This document shows, one piece after another, positions 50,172 to 58,642 of a stretch of 64,000 nucleotides of DNA. Where the stretch lies: positions 62,001 through 126,000 of the forward strand of contig JBEBFY010000004.1 in NCBI GenBank assembly GCA_040081715.1. The letters are read 5' to 3'. Position numbers and translations under genes: made by a program. Numbering within the stretch: the first letter of the stretch is position 1; each line of letters begins with the position of its first letter. The notes beneath the pieces were generated by a model. That model made no database searches. It was given only the letters and a program-made list of their open reading frames with translations, and was not told the DNA's origin. Source of the stretch: CANKJK01 sp040081715 (GTDB lineage: Bacteria; Acidobacteriota; Vicinamibacteria; Vicinamibacterales; UBA2999).

Positions 50172-51277
50172 ACCGCGTGATCGCGCAATGGCGCAAGGAA
50201 GTCTCGCAGTTTACGCGGGACCGGCTGGCACTCGCCCTCGCGCTGGTGCTGCCTGTGCTGCAGCTCCTGATGATGGGGCAGTCGCTGTCCTTCATCGTCC
50301 ACGACATGCCGCTGGTGGTGCAGGACCTGGACGACTCCCCGGCGTCGCGCGAACTCATCGACGGCTTTCGCGGGTCGCTCACCTTCCGTATCGTCGCGTG
50401 GCCGACCGACCGCCGGCCTGAAGAGGCGCTCACGGCCAACGCCGCGCGCGGTGTGCTCATCATCCCCGAGCACTTTTCCCGGGACCTCTCGCGCGGTGTC
50501 AACGCCGACGTGCAGCTCATGGTGGACGGTTCGGACGGCAATACGGCGGGCCTGCTGGCGGGCAACGCCGGGGGCATCGCGGGTGCCTATAACGCCAAGC
50601 ATGGCGGCGGGCGGCGAGGCGGCGGACAGGTGGCGGCTGCCGTGCGCTATTGGTACAACCCGGGGCGCGTCTCGAAGAAGTTCTACGGCCCCGGCATCTT
50701 CGTGATGGGCCTCTCGATGTTTCCGCCGCTGCTGGCCTCGCTCGCCATGGCACGCGAGGCCGAGCGCAAGACGATCCTCCAGGTCTATGTGTCGAACATC
50801 TCCGCGTGGGAGTTTCTGGCCGGCAAGATTCTGGCCTTCATGACGGTCGCCCTCGCGGAGGCGGTCGTGCTCTTCACGATCCTCCGGTTGGTGTTCGACG
50901 TGACGTTTGTGGGCGATCCCACGCCCTTCATCGTGTCAACCATCCTCTATGTGTTCTGCGTGGCTTCCTTCGGCACCATGATCGGCGCGGCCGTGACCAA
51001 CCAGGTGGCGGCGATGCAGGGCGTGATGATGGGCGGGTTTCTCTTCACGTTCCTGCTCTCGGGCCTCCTCTTTCCGCTCTCCAACGTGCCGGGCTCGCTC
51101 CGGTGGTTGTCCTACCTTGTGTGGGCCCGCTACTACATCGAGATCGTGCGCGACGCCCTGCTCCAGGGTGGAGGCTGGCCGGCCGTCTGGTTCAAGGTGC
51201 TCGCCATTGCCGGCATCGGCTCGGTGTTCTTCCTGATTGCCTGGCGGCGGATGCGGCCGATGCGGCTGGAGGCATAG
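50168..51277 (+). CDS. ybhS: ABC-2 type transporter permease (YbhS-like)
   Basis: A 369-residue permease: N-terminal helix (LALALALVLPVLQLLMMGQS), a large periplasmic domain (about 45-180), then five helices ending LRWLSYLVWARYYIEIVRDA, the ABC-2 C-terminal pattern. ATG 50168 overlaps the ATPase stop (ATGA). An unusual glycine/arginine-rich patch (KHGGGRRGGGQVAA) lies in the periplasmic domain. It forms a heterodimer with the next gene product and likely exports drug-like or lipophilic molecules. Confidence 0.87.
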   Translation: MNRVIAQWRKEVSQFTRDRLALALALVLPVLQLLMMGQSLSFIVHDMPLVVQDLDDSPASRELIDGFRGSLTFRIVAWPTDRRPEEALTANAARGVLIIPEHFSRDLSRGVNADVQLMVDGSDGNTAGLLAGNAGGIAGAYNAKHGGGRRGGGQVAAAVRYWYNPGRVSKKFYGPGIFVMGLSMFPPLLASLAMAREAERKTILQVYVSNISAWEFLAGKILAFMTVALAEAVVLFTILRLVFDVTFVGDPTPFIVSTILYVFCVASFGTMIGAAVTNQVAAMQGVMMGGFLFTFLLSGLLFPLSNVPGSLRWLSYLVWARYYIEIVRDALLQGGGWPAVWFKVLAIAGIGSVFFLIAWRRMRPMRLEA

Positions 51278-51279
51278 GC

Positions 51280-52443
51280 ATGGCCCGATTCGCCCGCTTC
51301 TGGAGCCCTGCGATCCGCGCGCTGGTCATCAAGGAACTGCACCAGGTTCGGCACGACAGGCGCGTCGTGATGGCGCTCATCCTGCCGCCGTTGATGCAGT
51401 TGATGATCTTCGGCACGGTGATGAGCCCCAAGGTCACCAGCATCAAGCTCGGCGTGGTGGACGACAGCCGGTCGGCAGAGAGCCGGAGCCTGGTGGCCTC
51501 GCTGAGCGAGAGCGGCAGTTTTGTACTCAAGGCGTCGTTCAGCTCCGTCGAGGCGCTCAGCGAGGAGATTCGCCAGGGCACGATCGATGCGGGCGTGGTG
51601 ATTCCCACGGAGTTTGCCGGGGAGTTGGAGCGGGGCCGTACCGCGCTGCTCCAGGTGCTGCTCAACGCCATGAATGCCAACACCGCGGCTGTCAGCCAGG
51701 GCTACATCCGCGGCGTCCTGCAGGGATTCAACGGGTCGCTTGCGAAGGGCGGTGTCCACGCCGCACCGCGCACGGTCGAAGGCGCGGCGCCCCGGCGCGG
51801 GCTGGCGCTGCTCCATCCGCTCTTCCTCTTCAACCCGGGGCTGATTTCGTCCTGGTTCCTGGTCACCGGACTCATCGGCCAGTTGCTGTTGATGAACGGG
51901 ATGATCACCGCCTCGGCCACGATGGTGAAGGAGCGCGAAGCCGGCACGCTCGAGCAGTTGCTGATGACGCCGCTGCGGACCTCCGAGATCATCGTGGCGA
52001 AGATCCTGCCGCAGTTTGCGCTCCTGATGATTCCTGCGTCGATTGCGCTCCTCGTGATCCGGTTCTACTTCAACGTGCCGTTTCGCGGGAGTCCGTGGCT
52101 GCTGTCGGTGGCCGTGGCCGCCTGCCTGATGTGCGGGATCGGGTTCGGGACGGTGGTGGCGACGCTGACCAAGTCGGCTCAGCAGGCACAGTTGGCCAGC
52201 TTCTTCATCATCCCGCCGATGATGTCGCTCTCCGGCACGATGACGCCCGCTGAGGCCATGCCGCCCTGGATGCAGCCGTGGACGGTGATCAACCCGATCT
52301 ACCACTTCGGATTCATTGCCAGAGGCACGCTGATTCGCGGCAGCGAGCTCGCGGATGTGTGGACGCACCTGGTGGCATTGGTGGTCATCGCCGGGGTGGT
52401 GATGTCGGTCAGCGTGTGGCGGTTCCGTCAGCAGTTGTCATAG
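51280..52443 (+). CDS. ybhR: ABC-2 type transporter permease (YbhR-like)
   Basis: A 387-residue permease paralogous to the previous gene. ATG 51280 follows GGAGG at close spacing and lies 2 bp after the previous stop. First helix VVMALILPPLMQLMIFGTVM, large periplasmic domain, then five helices with the ABC-2 signature MTASATMVKEREAGTLEQLL (seen as ITASATMVKEREAGTLEQLL) and a final PWTVINPIYHFGFIARGTL. Partner of YbhS in the exporter. Confidence 0.88.
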   Translation: MARFARFWSPAIRALVIKELHQVRHDRRVVMALILPPLMQLMIFGTVMSPKVTSIKLGVVDDSRSAESRSLVASLSESGSFVLKASFSSVEALSEEIRQGTIDAGVVIPTEFAGELERGRTALLQVLLNAMNANTAAVSQGYIRGVLQGFNGSLAKGGVHAAPRTVEGAAPRRGLALLHPLFLFNPGLISSWFLVTGLIGQLLLMNGMITASATMVKEREAGTLEQLLMTPLRTSEIIVAKILPQFALLMIPASIALLVIRFYFNVPFRGSPWLLSVAVAACLMCGIGFGTVVATLTKSAQQAQLASFFIIPPMMSLSGTMTPAEAMPPWMQPWTVINPIYHFGFIARGTLIRGSELADVWTHLVALVVIAGVVMSVSVWRFRQQLS

Positions 52444-52475
52444 GGCGGCCACCGCCGCCCGAGGATAGGTCGTTC

Positions 52476-54011
52476 ATGCATCGAATGCTTCTGGTTCGGA
52501 CACTCATCACGGCGGGCCTGACCTGCCTGACGGCAGGCGCCTTTGCGCAGGGCGGCGGCGCTACGCCACAGGCGGCGCCATTGCCCCTCTCAGGCCGGTC
52601 GGGTCAGGCCGGGTCCGTCACGGCAACACAGACGGCGCTGCCCGGTGCCACCACGAGTGTGAACACGGCGAGCCCCACGGTGCAGGCGCAGGGTGCGTTG
52701 ACGGGCAGCCGGAGCGGCGCGCAGCCGCTGGCTGGTGCTCTCACGTTCAGGGAGGCGGTCGACCGCGGGCTGGCCTACAACCTGGGCACGGTCAATGTGG
52801 GCCAGGCCGTGAAGCAGGCGAGGAGCCAGCAGGCCATCGCGCGGAGCGTCCTGCTGCCGAACATCACCGGCGATCTCTCGGCCACGCGCCAGCAGTTGAA
52901 CCTCGCGGCCAGCGGATTCGACAGCATCAGCAGCCCGATTCCGGGTGGCTTCAGCTTTCCGAGTGTGGTCGGGCCGTTCAACGTGGTGGACCTCCGAGCA
53001 CGGCTGACGCAGTCGGTGGTCGACGTGACGGGCTGGAACAATTTCAAGGCGGCCCGCGAAGGAGCCACGGCCGCGCGGCTGACGGTGGAGGACTCGCGCG
53101 ACCTTGTGGTGCTGGCCGTGGGCGGCAGCTATCTGCAGGCGCTGGCGGCCCGGGCACGTGTCGAATCGGCCCGGGTGCAGGTGGCTACCGCGCAGGCGCT
53201 CCATCAGCAGACGTCTCAGCGCAGAGTGGCCGGGCTGGCGGCGCAGATCGACGTGAACCGGAGTGAGATTCAGCTGCTCACACAGCAGCAGCGGCTGACG
53301 GCGCTCGGGAACGACCTGGCCAAGCAGAAGATCGCACTGGCCCGCATGATCGGGCTACCGCCCTCTGATGGGTACGAGCTGGCCGACCAGATGGCCTTTT
53401 CGCCCGCCACGGCGACGGCCGTGGACGAGGCGGTGCGGCTGGCGCGTGAGCATCGAGCCGATCTGAAGTCGGCCGAAGCCCAGGTGCGGGCGGCCGATCG
53501 TGCACTCTCGGCGGCGCGTGCCGAGCGGTTGCCGACCGTCGGCGTCAGCGGTGACTACGGCACGCTCGGGAGCACGATCGCCAACGGGCGGACGACGTTC
53601 AGCGTGTCGGGCCGGGTGCATATCCCGCTCTGGGATGGCGGACGCACGGGGGCGCACGTGTCACAGGCCGAGGCCGTGGTGGCGCAGCGGAAGGCTGAGC
53701 TCGAGGACCTGACGAGTCAGATCGAGGCGGATATCCGGCGGGCGACGCTCGACCTCTCGGCTGCCGCGAGCCAGGTCGATCTCGCCGCGCGCAACGTCGT
53801 GGTCACGAAGGAGGCGCTCGGCCTCACACGCCAGCGCTTCGAGGCCGGCGTGGCGGAGAGCGTCGAGGTGGTGCAGGCCCAGGAGGCGGTGACCACCGCC
53901 GAACTGGACTACATCAACGGCGTCTTTGCCCACAACCTGAGCAAGCTCACGCTGGCCCGAGCGACGGGGCAGGCAGACGAGCGGCTCGCCGAGTTCCTCA
54001 AGCTCCCGTAG
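52476..54011 (+). CDS. TolC-like outer-membrane efflux protein
   Basis: A 511-residue protein of the outer membrane factor family. ATG 52476 follows GAGGA at 10 nt. A signal peptide (LLVRTLITAGLTCLTAGAFA) precedes a low-complexity Gly/Thr/Ala stretch and two OEP repeats: FREAVDRGLAYNLGTVNVGQ and VDEAVRLAREHRADLKSAEA, with coiled-coil helices after each (SAAASQVDLAARNVVVTKEA). As the last gene of the cluster it gives the exporter its outer-membrane exit, a part that the E. coli ybh operon lacks. Confidence 0.88.
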   Translation: MHRMLLVRTLITAGLTCLTAGAFAQGGGATPQAAPLPLSGRSGQAGSVTATQTALPGATTSVNTASPTVQAQGALTGSRSGAQPLAGALTFREAVDRGLAYNLGTVNVGQAVKQARSQQAIARSVLLPNITGDLSATRQQLNLAASGFDSISSPIPGGFSFPSVVGPFNVVDLRARLTQSVVDVTGWNNFKAAREGATAARLTVEDSRDLVVLAVGGSYLQALAARARVESARVQVATAQALHQQTSQRRVAGLAAQIDVNRSEIQLLTQQQRLTALGNDLAKQKIALARMIGLPPSDGYELADQMAFSPATATAVDEAVRLAREHRADLKSAEAQVRAADRALSAARAERLPTVGVSGDYGTLGSTIANGRTTFSVSGRVHIPLWDGGRTGAHVSQAEAVVAQRKAELEDLTSQIEADIRRATLDLSAAASQVDLAARNVVVTKEALGLTRQRFEAGVAESVEVVQAQEAVTTAELDYINGVFAHNLSKLTLARATGQADERLAEFLKLP

Positions 54012-54102
54012 CCGCCGGATCCATTGCGGTGATGCCGGCGGCCCGTCAGAGTGGAACCGGGCGTGTCATGCTGCTGTCCTTGACTCTGATGTTGGCGTGA
54101 CC

Positions 54103-54669
54103 ATGTTCCAACTGCACGACCCGCGCATCCGCTATTCCCTGTTCACACTCTGGTTGCTCGTCGTCTGTGGCGCCCTGTACTTGTATTTCTTCAAGCGGGC
54201 GGCGGTGCAGAGCGAACTCCAGGATGCGCTGTCGGCGTCGTTCTGGGCCGCGGCGATCGCCTACCTCGTGATCGGTTCGCTCCGGGCATTCACCCTGGTG
54301 CCGGCCACCTTCCCCCTGCTGATTGCGATGCCGTTCTTCGACCCGTGGGTGCTCGTCGCCCTCACGCTTCCGTGCATCGCGATCTCCTCATCGACGTGCT
54401 ACTTCTTCGCCGAAGCGATCCACGTCGATGAACTGTTCGAGCGGAAGTACCCAGCGCAGATCCGGAAGCTGAAGGACCTGCTGCAGACCTACGAGCTGCC
54501 GATCATCATCGGGTGGAGTTTCTTCCTGCTGCTGCCGACCGATCTGCTCTGCTATGTCTGCGGATCGCTCAAGATCAACTTCAGGAAATTCCTGTTCGGC
54601 ATCCTCGTCGGCGAGGGCACTGTCTACGCGGCATACATCTTCTTCGGGGATTGGCTGCTCACGCGTTAA
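54103..54669 (+). CDS. DedA/VTT-domain-like membrane protein
   Basis: A 188-residue membrane protein (ATG 54103; the GTG at 54097 is an alternative). Helices include YSLFTLWLLVVCGALYLYFF, LIAMPFFDPWVLVALTLPCI and KFLFGILVGEGTVYAAYIFF. The re-entrant region LVPATFPLLIAMPFF and C-terminal GEGTVYAAYIFFG resemble DedA/TVP38 (VTT) proteins, which act in membrane lipid scrambling. The fit is moderate. It converges on the ankyrin gene with 4 bp between. Confidence 0.6.
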   Translation: MFQLHDPRIRYSLFTLWLLVVCGALYLYFFKRAAVQSELQDALSASFWAAAIAYLVIGSLRAFTLVPATFPLLIAMPFFDPWVLVALTLPCIAISSSTCYFFAEAIHVDELFERKYPAQIRKLKDLLQTYELPIIIGWSFFLLLPTDLLCYVCGSLKINFRKFLFGILVGEGTVYAAYIFFGDWLLTR

Positions 54670-54673
54670 GCAG

Positions 54674-56110
54674 CTATTCGGGGACGCCGCCGAGTGAACG
54701 CAGCATCGCGGCGGCGACAGGGTAGCCAGGGAAACGCAGCGCGCCGCGGTCTACGCCCATCGCGATACGCAGCGCGGTCTCGTTGCGCTTGTTCCGCAGA
54801 TTCACGCTGGCGCCGTGCTCGACCAGGTATTTGATGACCTGATCGTGGCCCAGGTAGGCGGCGGTGTGCAGCGCCGTCTCGCCCAGTTTGTCCACGGCGT
54901 TGATGTCGATGCCCATGGAGACCGCCAGCGTGACACCCGCCAGGGCGACGGCCTGGGGAATCGGATCCTGCGCGTCGCCGGAGGGCCGGCCCACGGCGGC
55001 GATGAGTACCGTGGATTCGTCGGCGTTACGGGCATTCGTGTTCGCACCCGCCGCGACGAGAACCTTCATCGTGTCCGTGTCGCCGTTGGACGCGGCCATG
55101 AAGAGCGGCGTGGAGCCGAGCGCGCGGTAGCCGCCGCCTTCGTTGCTGAAGCGCGGCGTGGGCTTGACGAGCTTGGCGTTGGGATCGGCGCCCTTGGCCA
55201 GCAGCGCCTTCACGAGCGCCATCCGTCCCTCGACAATCCCGCCGAGGACGCTCCACTCATGCCACTTGCCGTAGCGTGTCGGGTACTCGCTCAGTTCCAC
55301 CTTGGCGGCCGCCCAGTGGAGCGGGGTGTAGCCGGGCTTGTCGGCCTTCGGATCAGCGCCCCGGTCCAGGAGGAAGATGGCCAGGGGCGCATGCCCGCGC
55401 ACCGTCGCCACATGGAGCGCGCTGACGCCGCTGTCGTCGGTGTCGTTGACGCGAGCACCCGCATCGAGCAGGACGCGTGTCATCTCCACGTCGCCTTCGC
55501 GCGCCGCGAACAGCAGGGGTGAGAAACCGGACTTCGAACGCGCATGCACGTCGGCGCCGCGCTCCAGCAGCAGCCGCACCACGTCGTGACTCCCGGCGGC
55601 CACCGCCCACATCAGGGCATCCTGGCCCACTGACGGATCCTTGTCTGCGACGCGTGCGCCGCGGTCCAGCAGGGCCCTGACCGCCGCGACGTGGCCCGCG
55701 CGAGAGGCCGCCATGAGCGGGAATTCGCCATTGGGCGGAGCCAGGTTCGGGTTGGCGCCCGCCTTGAGCAGCACCTCGACCATCCCGGCACTGCCGCGTG
55801 CGGCGGCAAGGGCGAGTGGCGTGACGCCGTAGTCGTTGGCCGCGTCGGGGCGGGCGCCCGCGCCCACGAGCAGACGCGCGATGTCCGCATCATCCGCGTT
55901 GGCGGCCCAGTGGAGCGCGGTGGCGCCGTCGGGCTCGGGGGCGTTGACGTCCACCTTCCGGGCCACGAGAGTCCGCACGGTCGCCCAGTTCCGGGCGCGG
56001 GCGGCCGCGGCGATGGCGGGCGTGGCGGCCTCGAGCGGGGGGAGCAACAGCGACAACGCAAGGCTGGCGGCGGCGCTGGCGATGGTCAGGTGCGACAACC
56101 TACGACACAT
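54674..56110 (-). CDS. Exported ankyrin-repeat protein
   Basis: A 478-residue secreted or periplasmic protein with a signal peptide (TIASAAASLALSLLLPPLEA) and about ten ankyrin repeats, including ATALHWAANADDADIARLLV, GVTPLALAAARGSAGMVEVL, GYTPLHWAAAKVELSEYP and GETALHTAAYLGHDQVIKYL. Two repeats carry longer insertions. Ankyrin repeats bind proteins. It is divergent from the DUF1592/DUF1552 operon across 78 bp containing a palindrome with a -10 in each direction. Confidence 0.88.
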   Translation of the reverse strand: MCRRLSHLTIASAAASLALSLLLPPLEAATPAIAAAARARNWATVRTLVARKVDVNAPEPDGATALHWAANADDADIARLLVGAGARPDAANDYGVTPLALAAARGSAGMVEVLLKAGANPNLAPPNGEFPLMAASRAGHVAAVRALLDRGARVADKDPSVGQDALMWAVAAGSHDVVRLLLERGADVHARSKSGFSPLLFAAREGDVEMTRVLLDAGARVNDTDDSGVSALHVATVRGHAPLAIFLLDRGADPKADKPGYTPLHWAAAKVELSEYPTRYGKWHEWSVLGGIVEGRMALVKALLAKGADPNAKLVKPTPRFSNEGGGYRALGSTPLFMAASNGDTDTMKVLVAAGANTNARNADESTVLIAAVGRPSGDAQDPIPQAVALAGVTLAVSMGIDINAVDKLGETALHTAAYLGHDQVIKYLVEHGASVNLRNKRNETALRIAMGVDRGALRFPGYPVAAAMLRSLGGVPE

Positions 56111-56139
56111 GTGCTTGCCCTCTCAGGACGGGTGAATGG

Positions 56140-56154
56140 GCGCTAGAATAGCGC
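56140..56154. promoter_or_regulatory. Palindrome with -10 boxes in both directions
   Basis: GCGCTA, GAA, TAGCGC (56140-56154) is a perfect 6-bp inverted repeat. It contains TAGAAT (56144-56149) on the plus strand and TATTCT on the minus strand, so it could be a shared promoter or operator for the ankyrin gene and the DUF1592 gene. Confidence 0.45.
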
Positions 56155-56188
56155 GGTTCTCGGACACGGCAAGACCGGAGGCCTTTCC

Positions 56189-58642
56189 ATGTTGAAGCCC
56201 TGGCTCATCGGCGTGGGTGGCGCCGTGTGGCTGTTCTCGGCGGCGGCGGCGTCGGTCACTGCAGCGTCTCCTGCCAGGGGAGAAGCTTCGACGGCACGTC
56301 AGGCTTCCCCGGCGATGGCGATGGCGCCGGCCGAATCCCGTGCGCTGCTCGATCAGTACTGCGTCACCTGTCATAGCAACCGCCTCAAGACGGGCGGACT
56401 GGTGCTCGAGGGGCGCGACACCTCCAGCCTGGTCGAGGACCCCGCCTTCTGGGAAAAGATCGTCCGCAAGCTCCGGGGTGGCACGATGCCGCCGGCCGGC
56501 CGGCCCCGTCCGGACACCGCGCGCGGGCACGCGCTGATCGCATCGCTGGAGCGCAGTCTCGATGAGGCGGCGGCCACGGCACCCAATCCCGGCCGGCCGA
56601 TGATCCACCGGCTCAATCGCACCGAGTACGCCAACGCGGTGCGCGACCTGCTTGCGCTGCCCGTGGATGCGGCGACGCTCCTGCCACCGGACACCTCTGG
56701 GTTCGGATTCGACAACGTGGCAGACGTGCTGACGATGTCGCCAGGGTTGCTCGACCGCTACATCAGCGCGGCGCATCGCATCGGACGGGCGGCGATGGGC
56801 GACCCCGCCATTCGCGCCGACCTCAAGCGCTACAACATCTCGCGCATGCTCCTCCAGGAAGACCGCGAGACCGAGGCCCAGTCGTTTGGCACGCGCGGCG
56901 GCACCACAGTTCAGCACCATTTCCCGCTCGACGGGGAGTACCTGTTCCGCGTCGACTTCCACATGAGCTACAACCAGCGCCGCGTGGACGTCCGTGGACG
57001 CCACGAGGACAACCAGTTGGACTTCCGCGTGGATGGGGAGCGGGTGAAGTCGGTTGTGCTGACCAAGTCCACCAAGGTCAACCCGAACGACCGGTACGGC
57101 GCCACACCGGACGGGCTGGACCCCGTGGAAGTCCGCGTGCCGGTCAAGGCGGGAACCCACGAGGTCAGCGTGTCTTTTGCGCGGAAGATTGCAGCCGCAA
57201 CCGAGGGCGTGGGACCCACGCGTCTGCCGCAGTCGAGCAGCAGTTACTGGTGGTTCACGAACCCCTCGAACGAGACGGGGAAGTTCGAGATGGGGCTGAG
57301 CTTCCTGGACATCCAGGGGCCGTTCTCCGGGCAGCTTCCGCAGGACACGCCGAGCCGGAGGCGTCTGCTCGTCTGCCGCCCGGGTGGCGCGCTGGGCGAG
57401 GACGCGTGCGCGACACGCATCCTGACCACGCTGGCGCGCCGAGCGTATCGACGTCCGGCGACGGCGGATGAAATCGCCACGTTGATGCGCTTCTACAAGA
57501 AGGGCTACGAGAAGGGCGGGTTCGAACCCGGCGTCGAGTTTGCGCTCGAGCGCGTGCTGGTGGCGCCGCAGTTCCTGTTCCGCTCGGAGGAGGGGCCCAC
57601 GACCGGCGCCTCGCACAAGGTGAGCGACCTCGACCTGGCGTCGCGCCTGTCGTTCTTCCTGTGGAGCAGCATTCCGGACGACACGCTCCTGGACCTGGCC
57701 ACCCGGGGCCGGCTCAGCACCCCGGCGGTACTCGATCAGCAGGTGCGCCGCATGCTGGCGGACGCGAAGTCCGACGCGATGCTCGAGCACTTCTTCGGGC
57801 AGTGGCTGTGGCTGCGCAACATGGCCACCGTCCGGCCCAATACCGACATCTTTCCTGGGTTCGACGACACGCTCAGGTCGGCGATGCAGCGCGAGACGGC
57901 GCTCTTCATCCAGAGCCAGGTGCGCGAAGACCACGGCGTGGCGGACCTCCTCACGGCCAACTACACGTACGTCAACGAGCGGCTGGCCCGTCATTACGGC
58001 ATTCCCAATGTGTACGGCGCGGACTTCCGCCGCGTGACGCTCCCCGATGGGCCACGGGCGGGTCTGCTGGGTCAGGGCAGCGTCCTCACGGTCACCGCGT
58101 ATCCCAATCGGACCTCGCCAGTGGTCCGGGCCAAGTGGATGCTCGAGAACCTGCTGGGGACGCCGCCGCCGGAGCCGCCGCCGAACGTGCCGCAGCTCAA
58201 GGACGACGAGAAGGGGCAGGCGCCGAGTTCCATGCGCGCCAAGATGGAAGCGCACCGGAAGAACCCGGTCTGCGCCTCGTGCCACTCGATGCTCGACCCG
58301 CTGGGCTTTGCACTCGAGAACTTCGACGCCGTGGGTCAGTTCCGCGCGAGCGAAGGTGACGGTGTCACGCCGATTGATCCGTCTGGGGTCATGCCGAGCG
58401 GCCTGAAGTTCAGCGGTCCGGCCGGATTCCGCGCGGCGCTGCTGGAGCAGGAAGAGACGTTTGCGATCACGCTCACGCAGAAGCTGCTGACCTACGGGCT
58501 GGGTCGTGGCGCTGAGTATTACGACATGCCGGCCGTCCGGAAGATCGTTCGGGATGCGGCCCCCGGGAAGTACCGCTGGTCGGCGCTCGTCAGCGGCATC
58601 GTCAAGAGCGTGCCCTTTCAGTTGAGGAGATCCGAATCATGA
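56189..58642 (+). CDS. DUF1592-family cytochrome-like protein
   Basis: An 817-residue exported protein starting ATG 56189 after GGAGG, with a signal region (IGVGGAVWLFSAAAASVTAA). A cytochrome c-like site is YCVTCHSN near residue 57. The DUF1587 (HRLNRTEYANAVRDLLALPV), DUF1595, DUF1592 (DLASRLSFFLWSSIPDDTLL), DUF1588 (LTANYTYVNERLARHYGIPN, RTSPVVRAKWMLENLLGTPP) and DUF1585 (SCHSMLDPLGFALENFDAVG) segments follow in order. Such proteins are abundant in Planctomycetes and Acidobacteria and are nearly always paired with a DUF1552 protein, as here with an ATGA overlap. The biochemical role is unknown. Confidence 0.92.
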   Translation: MLKPWLIGVGGAVWLFSAAAASVTAASPARGEASTARQASPAMAMAPAESRALLDQYCVTCHSNRLKTGGLVLEGRDTSSLVEDPAFWEKIVRKLRGGTMPPAGRPRPDTARGHALIASLERSLDEAAATAPNPGRPMIHRLNRTEYANAVRDLLALPVDAATLLPPDTSGFGFDNVADVLTMSPGLLDRYISAAHRIGRAAMGDPAIRADLKRYNISRMLLQEDRETEAQSFGTRGGTTVQHHFPLDGEYLFRVDFHMSYNQRRVDVRGRHEDNQLDFRVDGERVKSVVLTKSTKVNPNDRYGATPDGLDPVEVRVPVKAGTHEVSVSFARKIAAATEGVGPTRLPQSSSSYWWFTNPSNETGKFEMGLSFLDIQGPFSGQLPQDTPSRRRLLVCRPGGALGEDACATRILTTLARRAYRRPATADEIATLMRFYKKGYEKGGFEPGVEFALERVLVAPQFLFRSEEGPTTGASHKVSDLDLASRLSFFLWSSIPDDTLLDLATRGRLSTPAVLDQQVRRMLADAKSDAMLEHFFGQWLWLRNMATVRPNTDIFPGFDDTLRSAMQRETALFIQSQVREDHGVADLLTANYTYVNERLARHYGIPNVYGADFRRVTLPDGPRAGLLGQGSVLTVTAYPNRTSPVVRAKWMLENLLGTPPPEPPPNVPQLKDDEKGQAPSSMRAKMEAHRKNPVCASCHSMLDPLGFALENFDAVGQFRASEGDGVTPIDPSGVMPSGLKFSGPAGFRAALLEQEETFAITLTQKLLTYGLGRGAEYYDMPAVRKIVRDAAPGKYRWSALVSGIVKSVPFQLRRSES

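Noticed and set aside
56123..58285. 720-codon minus-strand frame
   Set aside because: Antisense to the DUF1592 gene, with His/Arg-rich shadow composition.
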